A stretch of 64,000 nt of DNA from Aristolochia californica (lineage: Eukaryota > Streptophyta > Magnoliopsida > Piperales > Aristolochiaceae), in contig JARWKL010000007.1 of the NCBI GenBank assembly GCA_029961685.1, positions 13,897,013-13,961,012 of the forward strand, read 5' to 3'. How positions within the stretch are numbered: the first letter of the stretch is position 1; each line of letters begins with the position of its first letter. The position numbers and the translations under genes were made by a program. The notes below the pieces were generated by a model, which saw only the letters and a program-made list of their open reading frames with translations, was not told where the DNA came from and made no database searches. This document shows, in pieces, positions 35,638-47,434 of the stretch.

Positions 35638-36986
35638 CCAAAGAGTGTCTGTAATTTTTAGGGATTGTAAGCACCTTTTCGTTTTTATATCTCAGGTTTT
35701 GCAATCGTCAGGAAAAATGGGTTGCGGTGGATTTTTAACTGAGTGTTGAATTGCAATCCATAAGTCATTTCATAAAAAAATATAGCCCGTTACGCATGAT
35801 AATTCACATTACAATCATCTATGATTTATTACGTCAGCTTTTTGCAAATGGGCAAAATAATGGCATGTTTGACTCGGGTAAATATCCCACCGCAAGTTCA
35901 CTTGAGAATTTAATGAGCATTTATTATTCTCTTTAAAAGCTTTGCATCCATAGCTCATTTGCATCTTTAACATGTTTCAAACACGCCTATCCATTTTTAA
36001 AACATGTGCGGACGAAACCTCTTTTTTGCAAAATTCCAAGCTATTAGGGTTAAACTAGTGGAATTTCCCAAAATTGGATAACAAAACTTCTGTGTTCATT
36101 TGTGTTGGGTGAATAAATTTTCGTCATTTATATTTTTTGTTGTTTTAAATTTTTTCCATACATCAACTATAAAATTTTCTTTTTGTTGTAGGCTTTTTGC
36201 CTTGCTTGTTTTCGGGAAGAAGGGAGAGCGAAAAGTCAAAGTTTTGATTTAAGAAAAAAGTGTACATCTAAAATGGAAAAGCACAATGCACAATTTTAGG
36301 GAGAGATAATTCCAAAGAGTGTCTGTATTTTTTAGGGATTGTAAGCTCTTTTTAGTTTTTATATCTCAGGTTTTGCAATCGTCGGGAAAAATTGGTGGCA
36401 GAAGATTTTTAATTGAGTGTTGAATTGCAATCCATAAGTCATTTCATACAAAAATATAGCCCGTTATGCATGATAAATAACTTTACAATCGTCTATGATT
36501 GTTAGATCAAATTTTTGAAATTGGGCAAAATAATGACTTGTTAGACTCGGGTAAATATCTGACTGCATGTTCATTTGAGAATTTAACGAGCGTTTGTTAT
36601 TCTCTGTAAAAGATTTGGATCCATAGGTCATTTGAATCTTTAACATGTTTCAAGCATGCATATCCATTTTTAAAACATGTGTAGAAAAAATCTCCTTCTT
36701 GTAAAATTCCAAGCTTTATAGGGTAGGACTAATGGAATTTCCCAAAGTCTGATAAGAAAATTTTTATGTTCATTTGTGGTGTGTGAATAGATATTTTTTA
36801 TTTACATTAGTTATTATTTTAAATATTTTCCACACATCAACTATAAAATTTTTATTTTGTTGTGATCTTTTTTGCCTTTTTTGTTTACGGGATGAAGGGG
36901 GAGCGAAAACTAAAAGTTCTGATTTAAGAAAAAAGTGTACATCTAAAATGGAAATGCACAATGCAAAAATGTAGAAACAGATATTT
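35638..36986 (+). repeat. A-B pair closing domain I
   Basis: A 35638-36311 and B 36312-36986, both normal length and type. The C that should complete the trimer is replaced by the first C/B hybrid. Confidence 0.85.
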
Positions 36987-39008
36987 CCAAAGAGTGTCTG
37001 TATGTTTTAGGGATCGTATGCACTTTTTCATTTTTATAGCTAAGGTTTTGCAATCGTTGGGAAACGGGGGAGGCGGGCGATTTTTAACTGAGTGTTGACT
37101 TCAAATCCATAACTCATTTCTTACAAAAATATAGCCCGTTACGCATGACAAATTATTTTACAATCATCTATGATTGTTAGCTCAACTTTTTGAATATGGG
37201 CAAAATAATGGCTTGTTTGACTCGGGCAAATATCCCACTGCACGTTCACTTGCGAATTTAATGAGTTTTTGTTATTCTCTTTAAAAGCTTTGGATCCATA
37301 GGTCATTTGAATCATTAACATGTTTGGAGCATGCATATCCATTTTTAAAACATGTGTAGAAAAAATCTCCTTCATGTAAAATTCCAAGCTTAATAGGGTT
37401 TGACTAATGGAATTTCCCAAACTTGGATAACAAAACTTTTGTGTTCATTTGTGGTGTGTGAATAGATATTTTTTATTTACATTAGTTATTTTTTAAAATA
37501 TTTTCCACACATCAACTATAAAATTTTTATTTTATTGGGATCCTTTTTGCCTTTTTTGTTTACGGGATGAAGAGGGAGCGAAAACTCAAAGTTCTGATTT
37601 AAGAAAAAAGTGTACATCGAAAATGGAAATGCACAATGGACAAATGTAGAGAGATATTTCCAAAGAGTGTTTGTATGTTTTAGGGATCGTATGCACTTTA
37701 TCTTTTTTATATCTAAGGTTTTGCAATCATCGGGAAACGGGGGAGGCGGGCGATTTTTAACTGAGTGTTGACTTCAAATCCATAAGTCATTTCTTACAAA
37801 AATATAGCCCGTTATGCATGACAAATCACTTTACAATCATCTATGATTGTTAGCTCAACTTTTTGAATATGGGCAAAATAATGGCTTATTTGACTCGGGC
37901 AAATATCCCACTGCACGTTCACTTGAGAATTTAATGAGCGTTTGTTATTCTCTGTAAAAGCTTTGGATCCATAGGTCTTTTGAATCTTTAACATGTTTTA
38001 AGCATGCATATCCATTTTTAAAACATGTGTAGAAAAAATCTCCTTCATGTAAAATTCCAAGCTTAATAGGGTTGGACTAATGGAATTTTCCAAACTTGGA
38101 TAACAAAACTTTTGTGTTCATTGGAGGTGTGTGAATAGATATTTTTTATTTACATTAGTTATTATTTTAAATATTTTCCACACATCAACTATAAAATTTT
38201 TATTTTATTGGGATCCTTTTTGTCTTTTTAATTTATGGGATGTAGGGGGAGAGGAAACTCAAAGTTCTGATTTAAGAAAAAAGTGTACATCTTAAATGGA
38301 AATGCACAATGCACAAATCTAGATAGAGATATTTCCAAAGAGTGTCTTTATGTTTTAGAGATCGTATGCACTTTTTCTTTTTTATATCTAAGGTTTTGCA
38401 ATCGTCGGGAAACGGGGGAGGCGGGCGATTTTTAACTGAGTGTTGACTTCAAATCCTTAAGTCATTTCTTAAAAAAATATAGCCTATTACGCATGACAAA
38501 TCACTTTTCAATCATCTATGATTGTTAGCTCAACTTTTTGAATATGGGCAAAATAATGGCTTGTTTGACTCGGGCAAATATCCCACTGCACGTTCACTTG
38601 AGAATTTAATGAGCGTTTTTTATTCTCCTTAAAAGCTTTGGATCCATAGGTCATTTGAATCTTTAACATGTTTCAAGCATGCATATCCATTTTTAAAACA
38701 TGTGTAGAAAAAATCTCCTTCATGTAAAATTCCAAGCTTAATAGGGTTGGAGTAATGGAATTTCCCAAGCTTGGATAACAAAACTTTTGTGTTCATTTGT
38801 GGTGTGTGAATAGATATTTTTTATTTACATTAGTTCTTATTTTACATATTTTCCACACATCAACTATAAAATTTTTATTTTATTGGGATCCTTTTTGCCT
38901 TTTTTGTTTACGGGATGAGGGGGAGCGAAAACTCGAAGTTCTGATTTAAGAAAAAAGTGAACATCTAAAATGGGAATGCACAATGCACAAATGTAGAAAG
39001 AGATATTT
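36987..39008 (+). repeat. Three C/B hybrid monomers in tandem
   Basis: Units 36987-37659, 37660-38334 and 38335-39008. Each starts as C (GCGATTTTTAAC after the GC-rich block, TTGTTAGCTCAAC). Each turns into B between ATCTTTAACATG and AAGCTTAATAGGG, and ends as B (GTGAATAGAT, ACAAATGTAG or variants). All three have TTATTGGGATCC instead of TTGTTGTGATC in the tail, giving a second BamHI site. Because a B tail is followed by C, this chimera can follow itself, making a local 1-mer array. Confidence 0.86.
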
Positions 39009-39170
39009 GTAAAGAGAGTCTGTATATTTTTAGGGATCGTATGTTGTGATCTATTTGCCTTTTTTGTTTACGGGATGAAGGGAGACCGAAAAACACGAAG
39101 TTTTGATTGAAGAAAAATGTGTACATCTAAAACGGAAATGCACAATGCACATATGTAGAGAGAGATAATT
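39009..39170 (+). repeat. Deleted C monomer (162 bp), copy 1
   Basis: The C start (GAGAGTCTGTATATTTTTAG, GGATCGTATG) is joined at about 39043 to the C end (TTGTGATCTATTTGCC, AACACGAAG, ACATATGTAG). About 512 bp of monomer interior are gone. A normal copy reads GTATGCAC on the left side and TTTGCTGTG on the right, so 2-3 bases of shared TGC could have guided the joint. It is followed by an A monomer in register. Confidence 0.9.
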
Positions 39171-41197
39171 CCGAATAGTGTCTGTAATTTTTAGGGAATG
39201 TAAGCACCTTTTTCGTTTTTATATCTCAGGTTTTCAAATCGTCGGGAAAAATGGGTTGCGGAGGAAAACAAAACTGAGTGTTGAATTGTAATCCATACGT
39301 CATTTCATACAAAAAATATAGCCCATTACGCATGATAAATCACATGACAATCATCTGTGATTAATTATGTTACTCTTTTCCAAATGGGCAAAATAATGGC
39401 ATGTTTGACTCGGGTTAAATATCCAATTGCAAGTTCACTTGAGAATTTAATGAGCGTTTGTTATTCTCATTAAATGCTTTGCATCCATAGCTCATTTTCA
39501 TCTTTAACATGTTTCAAACATGCATATCCATTTTTAAAACATGTGTGGACGAAATCTCTTTCTTGCAAAATTCCAAGCTATTAGGGTTAAACTAGTGGAA
39601 TTTCACAAAATTGGATAAAAAAACTTTTGTGTTCATTTTTATTGGGTGAATAAATTTTCTTTATTTATATTTGTTGTTTTTTTAAATTTTTTCCATACAT
39701 CAACTATAAAATTTTCTTTTCGTTTTAGGCTTTTTGCCTTGTTTGTTTTCGATATGGAGGGAGAGCGAAAAGTCAAAGTTTTGATTTAAGAAAAAAGTGT
39801 ATATCTAAAGTGGAAAAGCACAATGCACAATTGTAGGGAGAGATAATTCCAAAGAGTGTCTGTAATTTTTAGGGATTGTAAGCTCTTTTTAGTTTTTATA
39901 TCTCAGGGTTTTGTAATCGTCGGGAAAAATATGCGGCAGAGGATTTTTAACTGAGTATTGAATTGCAATCCATAAGTCATATCATACAACAATATAGCCC
40001 GTTACAAATGATAAATCTCTTTACAATCATCTATGATTGCTAGATCAAATTTTTGAAAATGGGCAAAATAATGACTTGTTAGACTCGGGTAAATATCCCA
40101 CAGCACGTTCACATGAGAATTTAATGAGCGTTTGTTATTCTCTTTAAAAGCAGTGGATCCATAGGTCATTTGAATCTTTATCATGTTTCAAGCACGCATA
40201 TCCATTTTTAAAACATGTGAAGAAAAAATCTCCTTCATGTAAAATTCCAAACTTAATAGGGTTGGACTAATGAAGTTTCCCAAACTTGGATAACAAAACT
40301 TTTGTGTTCATTTGTGGTGTGTGAATAGATATTTTTTATTTACATTAGTTATTATTTTAAATATTTTCCACACATCAACTATAAAATTTTTATTTTGTTG
40401 TGATCCTTTTTACCTTTTTTGTTTACGGGATGAAGGGGGAGCGAAAACTCAAAGTTTTGATTTAAGAAAAAAGTGTACATCTAAAATGGAAATGCACAAT
40501 GCACAAATGTACAGAGAGATAATTCCAATGAGTGTCTGTATGTTTTAGGGATCGTATGCAGTCTTTCGTTTTTATATCTAAGGTTTTGCCATCATCGGGA
40601 AAAGGGCGAGGCGGGCGATTTTTAACTGAGTGTTGAATTCAAATCCATAAGTCATTTCTGACAAAAATATAGCCCGTTACGCATGACAAATCACTTTTCA
40701 ATCATCTATGATTGTTAGCTCAACTTTTTGAATATGGGCAAAATAATGGCTTGTTTGACTCGGGTAAATATCCCACCGCACGTTCACTTGAGAATTTAAT
40801 GATCATTTTTTATTCTCTTTAAAAGCTTTGGATCAATAGGTCATTTGAATCTTTAACATGTTTCAGGCATGCATATCCATTTTTAAAACATGTGTGGAAA
40901 AAATCCCCTTCATGTAAAATTCCAAGAAATTAGTTTTGGACTAGTGGAATTTCCAAAACTTGGATAACAAAACTTTTGTGTTCATTTGTGGTGTGTAAAT
41001 AAATTTTCTTTTTTAATTTTTTCATTTTTTTAAACTTTTTCCGTACATCAACTATGAAATTTTCATTTTGCTGTGATCTATTTGCCTTTTTTGTTTACGG
41101 GATGAAGGGAGAGCGAAAAACTCGAAGTTTTGATTTAAGAAAAATGTGTGCATCTAAAACGGAAATGCACAATGCACATATGTAGACAGAGATAATT
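39171..41197 (+). repeat. HOR trimer A2-B2-C
   Basis: A2 39171-39848 (GGAGGAAAACAAAACTGAG, CGGGTTAAATATCC), B2 39849-40524 (ACAAATGATAAATCTC, TTGCTAGATC), C 40525-41197. Here C has GGATCAATAGG in place of GGATCCATAGG. The B-C pair recurs with the same private variants at 46086-47434, about 6.24 kb downstream. Confidence 0.86.
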
Positions 41198-41874
41198 CCA
41201 AAGGGTGTCTGTAATTTCTAGGGATTGTAAGCACCTTTTCGTTTTTATATCTCAGGTTTTGCAATCGAAAGGAAAATTGGGTTGCGAAGGAAAACAATAC
41301 TGAGTGTTGAATTGCAATCCATAAGTCATTTCATACAAAAATATAGCCCTTTAAGCATGATAAATCACATTACAATCATCTATGATTAATTATGTAATTT
41401 TTTTGCAAAAGGGGCAAAATAATGGCATGTTTCACTCGGGTTAAATATCCCACCGCAAGTTCACTTGAGAATTTAATGAGCGTTTGTTATTCTCATTAAA
41501 AGCTTTGAATCCATAGCTCATTTGCATCTTTAACATGTTTCAAACATGCATATCCATTTTTAAAACATGTGTGGACGAAATCTCTTTCTTGCAAAATTCC
41601 AAGCTATTAGGGTTAAACTAGTGGAATTTCCCAAAATTGGATAACAAAACTTTTGTGTTCATTTGTGTTGGGTGAATAAATTTTATTTATTTATATTTGT
41701 TATTGTTTTAAATTTTTTCCATACATCAACTATAAAATTTTCATTTTGTTGTAAGTTTTTTGCTTTGTTTGTTTTCGGGATGAAGGGAGAGTGAAAAGTC
41801 AAAGTTTTGATTTAAGAAAAAAGTGTACATCTAAAATGGAAATGCAGAATGCACAAATGTAGAGAGAGATATTT
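41198..41874 (+). repeat. A2/B-tail hybrid monomer
   Basis: Type A2 through AAAAGTCAAAG. The last ~40 bases change to B (GGAAATGCAGAATGC, ACAAATGTAGAGAG, ATATTTCC). It is followed by C-type sequence, so B is skipped. The switch point is about 41838-41850. Confidence 0.83.
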
Positions 41875-43223
41875 CCAAAAAGTGTCTTTATGTTTTAGGG
41901 ATCGTATGCACTTTTTCGTTTTTATATCTAAGGTTTTGTAATCGTCGGGAAACGGGGGAGGCGGGCGATTTTTAACTGAGTGTTGACTTCAAATCCATAA
42001 GTCATTTCTTACAAAAATATAGCCCGTTACGCAAGACAAATCACTTTTCAATCATCTATGATTGTTAGCTCAACTTTTTGAATATGGGCAAAATAATGGC
42101 TTGTTTGACTCGGGCAAATATCCCACTGCACGTTTACTTGAGAATTTAATGAGCGTTTTTTATTCTCTTTAAAAGCTTTGGATCCACAGGTCATTTGAAT
42201 CTTTAACATGTTTCAAGCATGCATATCCATTTTTAAAACATGTGTAGAAAAAATCTCCTTCATGTAAAATTCCAAGCTTAATAGGGTTGGAGTAATGGAA
42301 TTTCCCAAGCTTGGATAACAAAACTTTTGTGTTCATTTGTGGTGTGTGAATAGATATTTTTTATTTACATTAGTTATTATTTTACATATTTTCCACACAT
42401 CAACTATAAAATTTTTATTTTATTGGGATCCTTTTTGCCTTTTTTGTTTACGGGATGAAGGGGGAGCGAAAACTCAAAGTTCTGATTTAAGAAAAAAGTG
42501 TACATCTAAAATGGAAATGCACAATGCACAAATGTAGAGAGAGATATTTCCAAAGAGTGTCTGTATATTTTAGGGATCGTATGCACTTTTTCTTTTTTAT
42601 ATCTAAGGTTTTGCAATCATCGGGAAACGGGGGAGGTGGGCGATTTTTAACTTGGTGTTGTCTTCAAGTCCATAAGTCATTTCTTACAAAAATATAGGCC
42701 GTTACGCATGACAAATCACTTTACAATCATCTATGATTGTTAGCTCAACTTTTTGAATATGGGCAAAATAATGGCTTATTTGACTCGGGCAAATATCCCA
42801 CTGCACGTTCACTTGAGAATTTAATGAGCGTTTTTTATTCTCTTTAAAAGCTTTGGATCCATAGGTCATTTGAATCTTTAACATATTTTAAGCATGCATA
42901 TCCATTTTTAAAACATGTGTAGAAAAAATCTCCTTCATTTAAAATTCAAAGCTTAATAGGGTTGGACTAATGGAATTTCCCAAACTTGGATAACAAAACT
43001 TTTGTATTCATTTGTGGTGTGGGAATAGATATTTTTTATTTACATTAGTTATTATTTTAAATACTCTCCACACATCTACTATAAAATTTTTATTTTGTTG
43101 TGATCGTTTTTACGTGTTTTGTTTACGGGATGAGGGGGAGCGAAAACTCAAAGTTTTGATTTAAGAAAAAAGTGAACATCTAAAATGGGAATGCACAATG
43201 CACAAATGTAGAGAGAGATATTT
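41875..43223 (+). repeat. Two C/B hybrid monomers in tandem
   Basis: Units 41875-42549 and 42550-43223, of the same chimeric type as at 36987-39008. The first shares GGTTGGAGTAATGG, CCCAAGCTTGG and TTTTACATATTTTCC with 38335-39008. The second shares GGCTTATTTGACTC and a TTTTAAGCATGC with 37660-38334, so the order of the two variants is reversed between the clusters. The tail of the second (GATGAGGGGGAGCG, GTGAACATC, ATGGGAATGC) matches the tail at 38335, the copy that also precedes a deleted C. Confidence 0.83.
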
Positions 43224-43385
43224 CTAAAGAGAGTCTGTATTTTTTTAGGGATTGTATGCTGTGATCTATTTGCCTTTTTTGTTTACGAGATGAAGGGAGA
43301 GCGAAAAACACGAAGTTTTGATTGAAGAAAAAAGTGTACATCTAAAACAGAAATGCACAATGCACATATGTAGAGAGAGATAATT
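43224..43385 (+). repeat. Deleted C monomer (162 bp), copy 2
   Basis: Same length and same joint as 39009-39170. Here the joint reads GTATGCTGTGATC, keeping the TGC overlap intact. It starts with CTAAAGAGAGTCTG, also shared. It lies 4215 bp after copy 1 and is again followed by an A2 monomer. Confidence 0.9.
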
Positions 43386-44738
43386 CCAAATAGTGTCTGT
43401 AATTTTTAGGGAATGTAAGAACCTTTCCGTTTTTATATCTCAGGTTTTGCAATCGTCGGGAAAAATGGGTTGCGGAGGAAAATAAAACTGAGTGTTGAAT
43501 TGCAATACATATGTCATTTCAAACAAAAAATATAGCCCGTTACGCATGATAAATCACATTACAATCATCTATGATTAATTATGTTACTTTTTTCCAAATG
43601 GGCAAAATAATGGCATGTTTGACTCGGGTTAAATATCCCATTGCAAGTTCACTTGAGAATTTAATGAACGTTTGTTATTCTCATTAAATGCTTTGCATCC
43701 ATAGCTCATTTTCATCTTTTACATGTTTTAAACATGCATATCCATTTTTAAAACATGTGTGGACGAAATCTCTTTCTTGCAAAATTCCAAGCTATTAGCG
43801 TTAAACTAGTGGAATTTCACAAAATTGGATAAAAAAACTTTTGTGTTCATTTTTGTTGGGTGAATAAATTTTCTTTATTTATATTTGTTGTTTTTTTAAA
43901 TTTTTCCATACATCATCTATAAAATTTTCATTTCGTTGTAGGCTTTTTGCCTTTGTTTGTTTTCGATATGAAGGGAGAGCGAAAAGTCAAAGTTTTGATT
44001 TAAGAAAAAAGTGTACATCTAAAATGAAAAAGCACAATGCACAATTGTAGGGAGAGATAATTCCAAAGAGTGTCTGTAATTTTTAGGGATTGTAAGCTCT
44101 TTTTAGTTTTTATATCTCAGGGTTTTGTAATCGTCGGGAAAAATTTGTGGCCGAGGATTTTTAACTGAGAGTTGAATTGTAATCCATAAGTCATTTCATA
44201 CAACAATATAGCCCGTTATGCATGATAAATCACTTTACAATCATCTATGATTGCTAGATCAAATTTTTGAAAATGGCCAAAATAATGACTTGTTAGACTC
44301 GGGTAAATATCCCACCGCACGTTCACATGAGAATTTAATGAGCGTTTTTTATTCTCTTTAAAAGCTTTGGATCCATAGGTCATTTGAATCTTTAACATGT
44401 TTCAAGCATGCATATCCATTTTTAAAACCTGTGTAAAAAAAATCTCCTTCATGTAAAATTCCAAGCTTAATAGGGTTGGAGTAATGGAATTTCCCAAACT
44501 TGGACAACAAAACTTTTGTGTTCATTTTTGGTGTGGGAATAGATATTTTTTATATAAATAAGTTATTATTTTAAATATTTTCCACACATCAACTATAAAA
44601 TTTTTATTTTATTGGGATCCTTTTTGTCTTTTTTATTTACGGGATGTAGGGGGAGCGAAAACTCAAAGTTCTGATTTAAGAAAAAAGTGTACATCTAAAA
44701 TGGAAATGCACAATGAAAAAATGTAGAGAGAGATATTT
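43386..44738 (+). repeat. A2-B2 pair
   Basis: A2 43386-44062 (GGAGGAAAATAAAACTGAG, GTTACTTTTTTCCAAATGG) and B2 44063-44738 (TTGCTAGATC, TTATTGGGATCC, GATGTAGGGGGAG). The A2 closely matches that at 39171, which extends the duplication seen in the two deleted C monomers. Confidence 0.84.
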
Positions 44739-45413
44739 CCAAAGAGTGTCTTTATGTTTTAGGGATCGTATGCACTTTTTCTTTTTTATATCTAAGGTTT
44801 TGCAATCGTCGGGAAACCGGGGAGGCGGGCGATTTTTAAGTGAGTGTTGAATTGCAATCCATAAGTCATTTCATAAAAAAAAAATAGCCCGTTATGCATG
44901 ATAAATCACATTACAATCATCTATGATTAATTATGTTAGCTTTTTTCAAATGGGCAAAATAATGGCATGTTTGACTCGGGTAAATATCCCACCGCAAGTT
45001 CACTTGAGAATTTAATGAGCGTTTGCTATTCTCTTTAACAGCTTTGCATCCGTAGCTCATTTGCATCTTTAACATGTTTCAAACATGCATATCCATTTTT
45101 GAAACATGTGTGGACGAAATCTCTTTCTTGCAAAATTCCAAGCTATTAGGGTTAAACTAGTGGAATTTCCCAAAATTGGATAACAAAACTTTTGTGTTCA
45201 TTTGTGTTGGGTGAATAAATTTTCTTTATTTATATTTGTTTTTGTTTTAAATTTTTTCCATACATCAACTATAAAATTTTTATTTTATTGTAGGCTTTTT
45301 GCCTTGTTTGTTTTCGGGATGAAGGGTGAGCAAAAAGTCAAAGTTTTGATTTAAGAAAAAAGCGTCCATCTAAAATGGAAATGCACAATGCACAAATGTA
45401 GAGAGAGATATTT
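44739..45413 (+). repeat. Mosaic monomer C/A/B
   Basis: C at the start (GGATCGTATGC, CGGGGAGGCGGGCG). It changes to A at about 44835-44850 (TGTTGAATTGCAATCC, ATTAATTATGTTAGC, CTATTAGGGTTAAAC) and to B at about 45350-45385 (GGAAATGCACAATGC, ACAAATGTAGAGAG). All three types are present in one 675-bp monomer. The next monomer is C, as the B tail predicts. Confidence 0.83.
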
Positions 45414-46085
45414 CCAAAGAGTGTCTGTATATTTTAGGGATCGTATGCACTTTTTCCTTTTTATATCTAAGGTTTTGCAATCGTCGGGAAACGGGGGAGG
45501 CGGGCGATTTTTAACTGAGTGTTGACTTGAAATCCATAAGTCATTTGTTAAAAAAATATAGGCCGTTAAGCATGAAAAATCACTTTACGATCATCTATGA
45601 TTGTTAGCTCAACTTTTTGAATATGGGCAAAATAATGGCTTGTTTGACTCGGGCAAATATCCCACCGCACGTTCACTTGAGAATTTAATGAGCGTTTGTT
45701 ATTCTCTTTAAATGCTTTGGATCCATAGGTCATTTGAATCTTTAACATGTTTCATATTGCATATCTATTTTTAAAACATGTGTAGAAAAAATCCCCTTCA
45801 AGTAAAATTCCAAGATATTAGTTTTGGACTAGTGGAATTTCCGAAACTTGGATAACAAAACTTTTTTGTTCATTTGTGGTGTGTGAATAAATTTTCTTCA
45901 TTTAATTTTTTTATTGTTTTAAACTTTTTCCGTACATCAACTATGAGCTTTCATTTTGCTGTGATCTATTTGCCTTTTTTGCTTACGGGATGAAGGGAGA
46001 GCAAAAACCTCAAAGTTTTGATTTAAGAAAAATGTGTACATCTAAATTGGAAAAGCACAATGCACAATTTTAGGGAGAGATAATT
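45414..46085 (+). repeat. C monomer with A-type tail
   Basis: Type C (GC-rich block, TTGTTAGCTCAAC, GATATTAGTTTTGGAC) until about 46045. It then ends like A (GGAAAAGCACAATGC, ACAATTTTAGGGAGAG). It is followed by B2, so the A is skipped. ACTATGAGCTTTC and GCTTACGGG are shared with 53512-54185. Confidence 0.83.
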
Positions 46086-47434
46086 CAAAAGAGTGTCTGT
46101 AATTTTTATGGATTGTAAGCTCTTTTTAGTTTTTATATCTCAAGTTTTGTAATCGTCGGGAAAAATTGGTGGCAGAGGATTTTTAACTGAGTGTTTAATT
46201 GCAATGCATAAGTCATTTCATACAAATATATAGCCCGTTACAAATGATAAATCTCTTTACAATAATCTATGATTGCTAGATCAAATTTTTGAGAATGGGC
46301 AAAATAATGACTTGTTAGACTCGGGTAAATATACCACAGCACGTTCACTTGAGAATTTATTGTGCATTTGTTATTCTCTTTAAAAGCATTGGATCCATAG
46401 GTCATTTGAATCTTTATCATGTTTCAAGCACTCATATCCATTTTTAAAACATGTGAAGAAAAAATCTCCTTCATGTAAAATTCCAAACTTAATAGGGTTG
46501 GACTAATGGAGTTTCCCAAGCTTGGATAACAAAACTTTTGTGTTCATTTGTGGTGTGTGAATAGATATTTTTTATTTACATTAGTTATTATTTTAAATAT
46601 TTTCCACACATCAACTATAAAATTTTTATTTTGTTGTGATCCTTTTGGCCTTTTTTGTTTACGGGATGAAGGGGGAGCGAAAACTCAAAGTTCTGATTTA
46701 AGAAAAAAGTGTACATCTAAAATGGAAATGCACAATGCACAAATGTAGAGAGAGATAATTCCAAAGAGTGTCTGTATGTTTTAGGGATCATATGCAGTCT
46801 TTCGTGTTTATATCAAAGGTTTTGCAATCATCGGGAAACGGGGGAGGCGGGCGATTTTTAACTGGGTGTTGACTTCAAATCCATAAGTCATTTCTTACAA
46901 AAATATAGCCCGTTACGCATGACAAATCACTTTTCAATCATCTTTGATTGTTAGCTCAACTTTTTGAATATGGGCAAAATAATGGCTTGTTTGACTCGGG
47001 CAAATATCCCACCGCACATTCAATTGAGAATTTAATGACCATTTTCTATTCTCTTTAAAAGCTTTGGATCAATAGGTCATTTGAATCTTTAACATGTTTC
47101 TGGCATGCATATCCATTTTTAAAACATTTGTGGAAAAAATCCCCTTCATGTAAAATTCCAAGATATTAGTTTTGGACTAGTGGAATTTCCAAAACTTGGA
47201 TAAAAAAACTTTTGTGTTCATTTGTGGTGTGTGAATGAATTTTCTTTATTTACTTTTTTCATTTTTTTAAACTTTTTCCGTACATCAACTATGAAATTTT
47301 CATTTTGCTGTGATCTATTTGCCTTTTTTGTTTACGGGATGAAGGGAGAGCGAAAAACTCGAAGTTTTGATTTAAGAAAAATGTGTACATCTAAAACGGA
47401 AATGCACAATTCACATATGTAGTTAGAGATAATT
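46086..47434 (+). repeat. B2-C pair
   Basis: B2 46086-46760 and C 46761-47434. It shares ACAAATGATAAATCTC, AACTTAATAGGG and GGATCAATAGG with 39849-41197. The start has CAAAAGAG for CCAAAGAG. Confidence 0.85.

Larger units (their letters stand above)
1..36986. repeat. Domain I: regular A-B-C array with scattered exceptions
   Basis: This part is dominated by intact trimers of 2019-2027 bp. Exceptions are an extra A-like monomer at 675 and at 32928, a missing-A dimer at 20863-22209, an A/C hybrid at 34976, and small internal deletions. B monomers carry TTGTTAGATC, and A monomers carry GGATTTTTAACTGAG after the GCGGA motif. Adjacent trimers share private variants, so they appear to have been copied from one another recently. 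Confidence 0.85.

Noticed and set aside
39009..39170. End of the array or insertion site of another element at the short monomer
   Set aside because: Both sides of the joint are ordinary C sequence and the array continues in phase, so it is an internal deletion.
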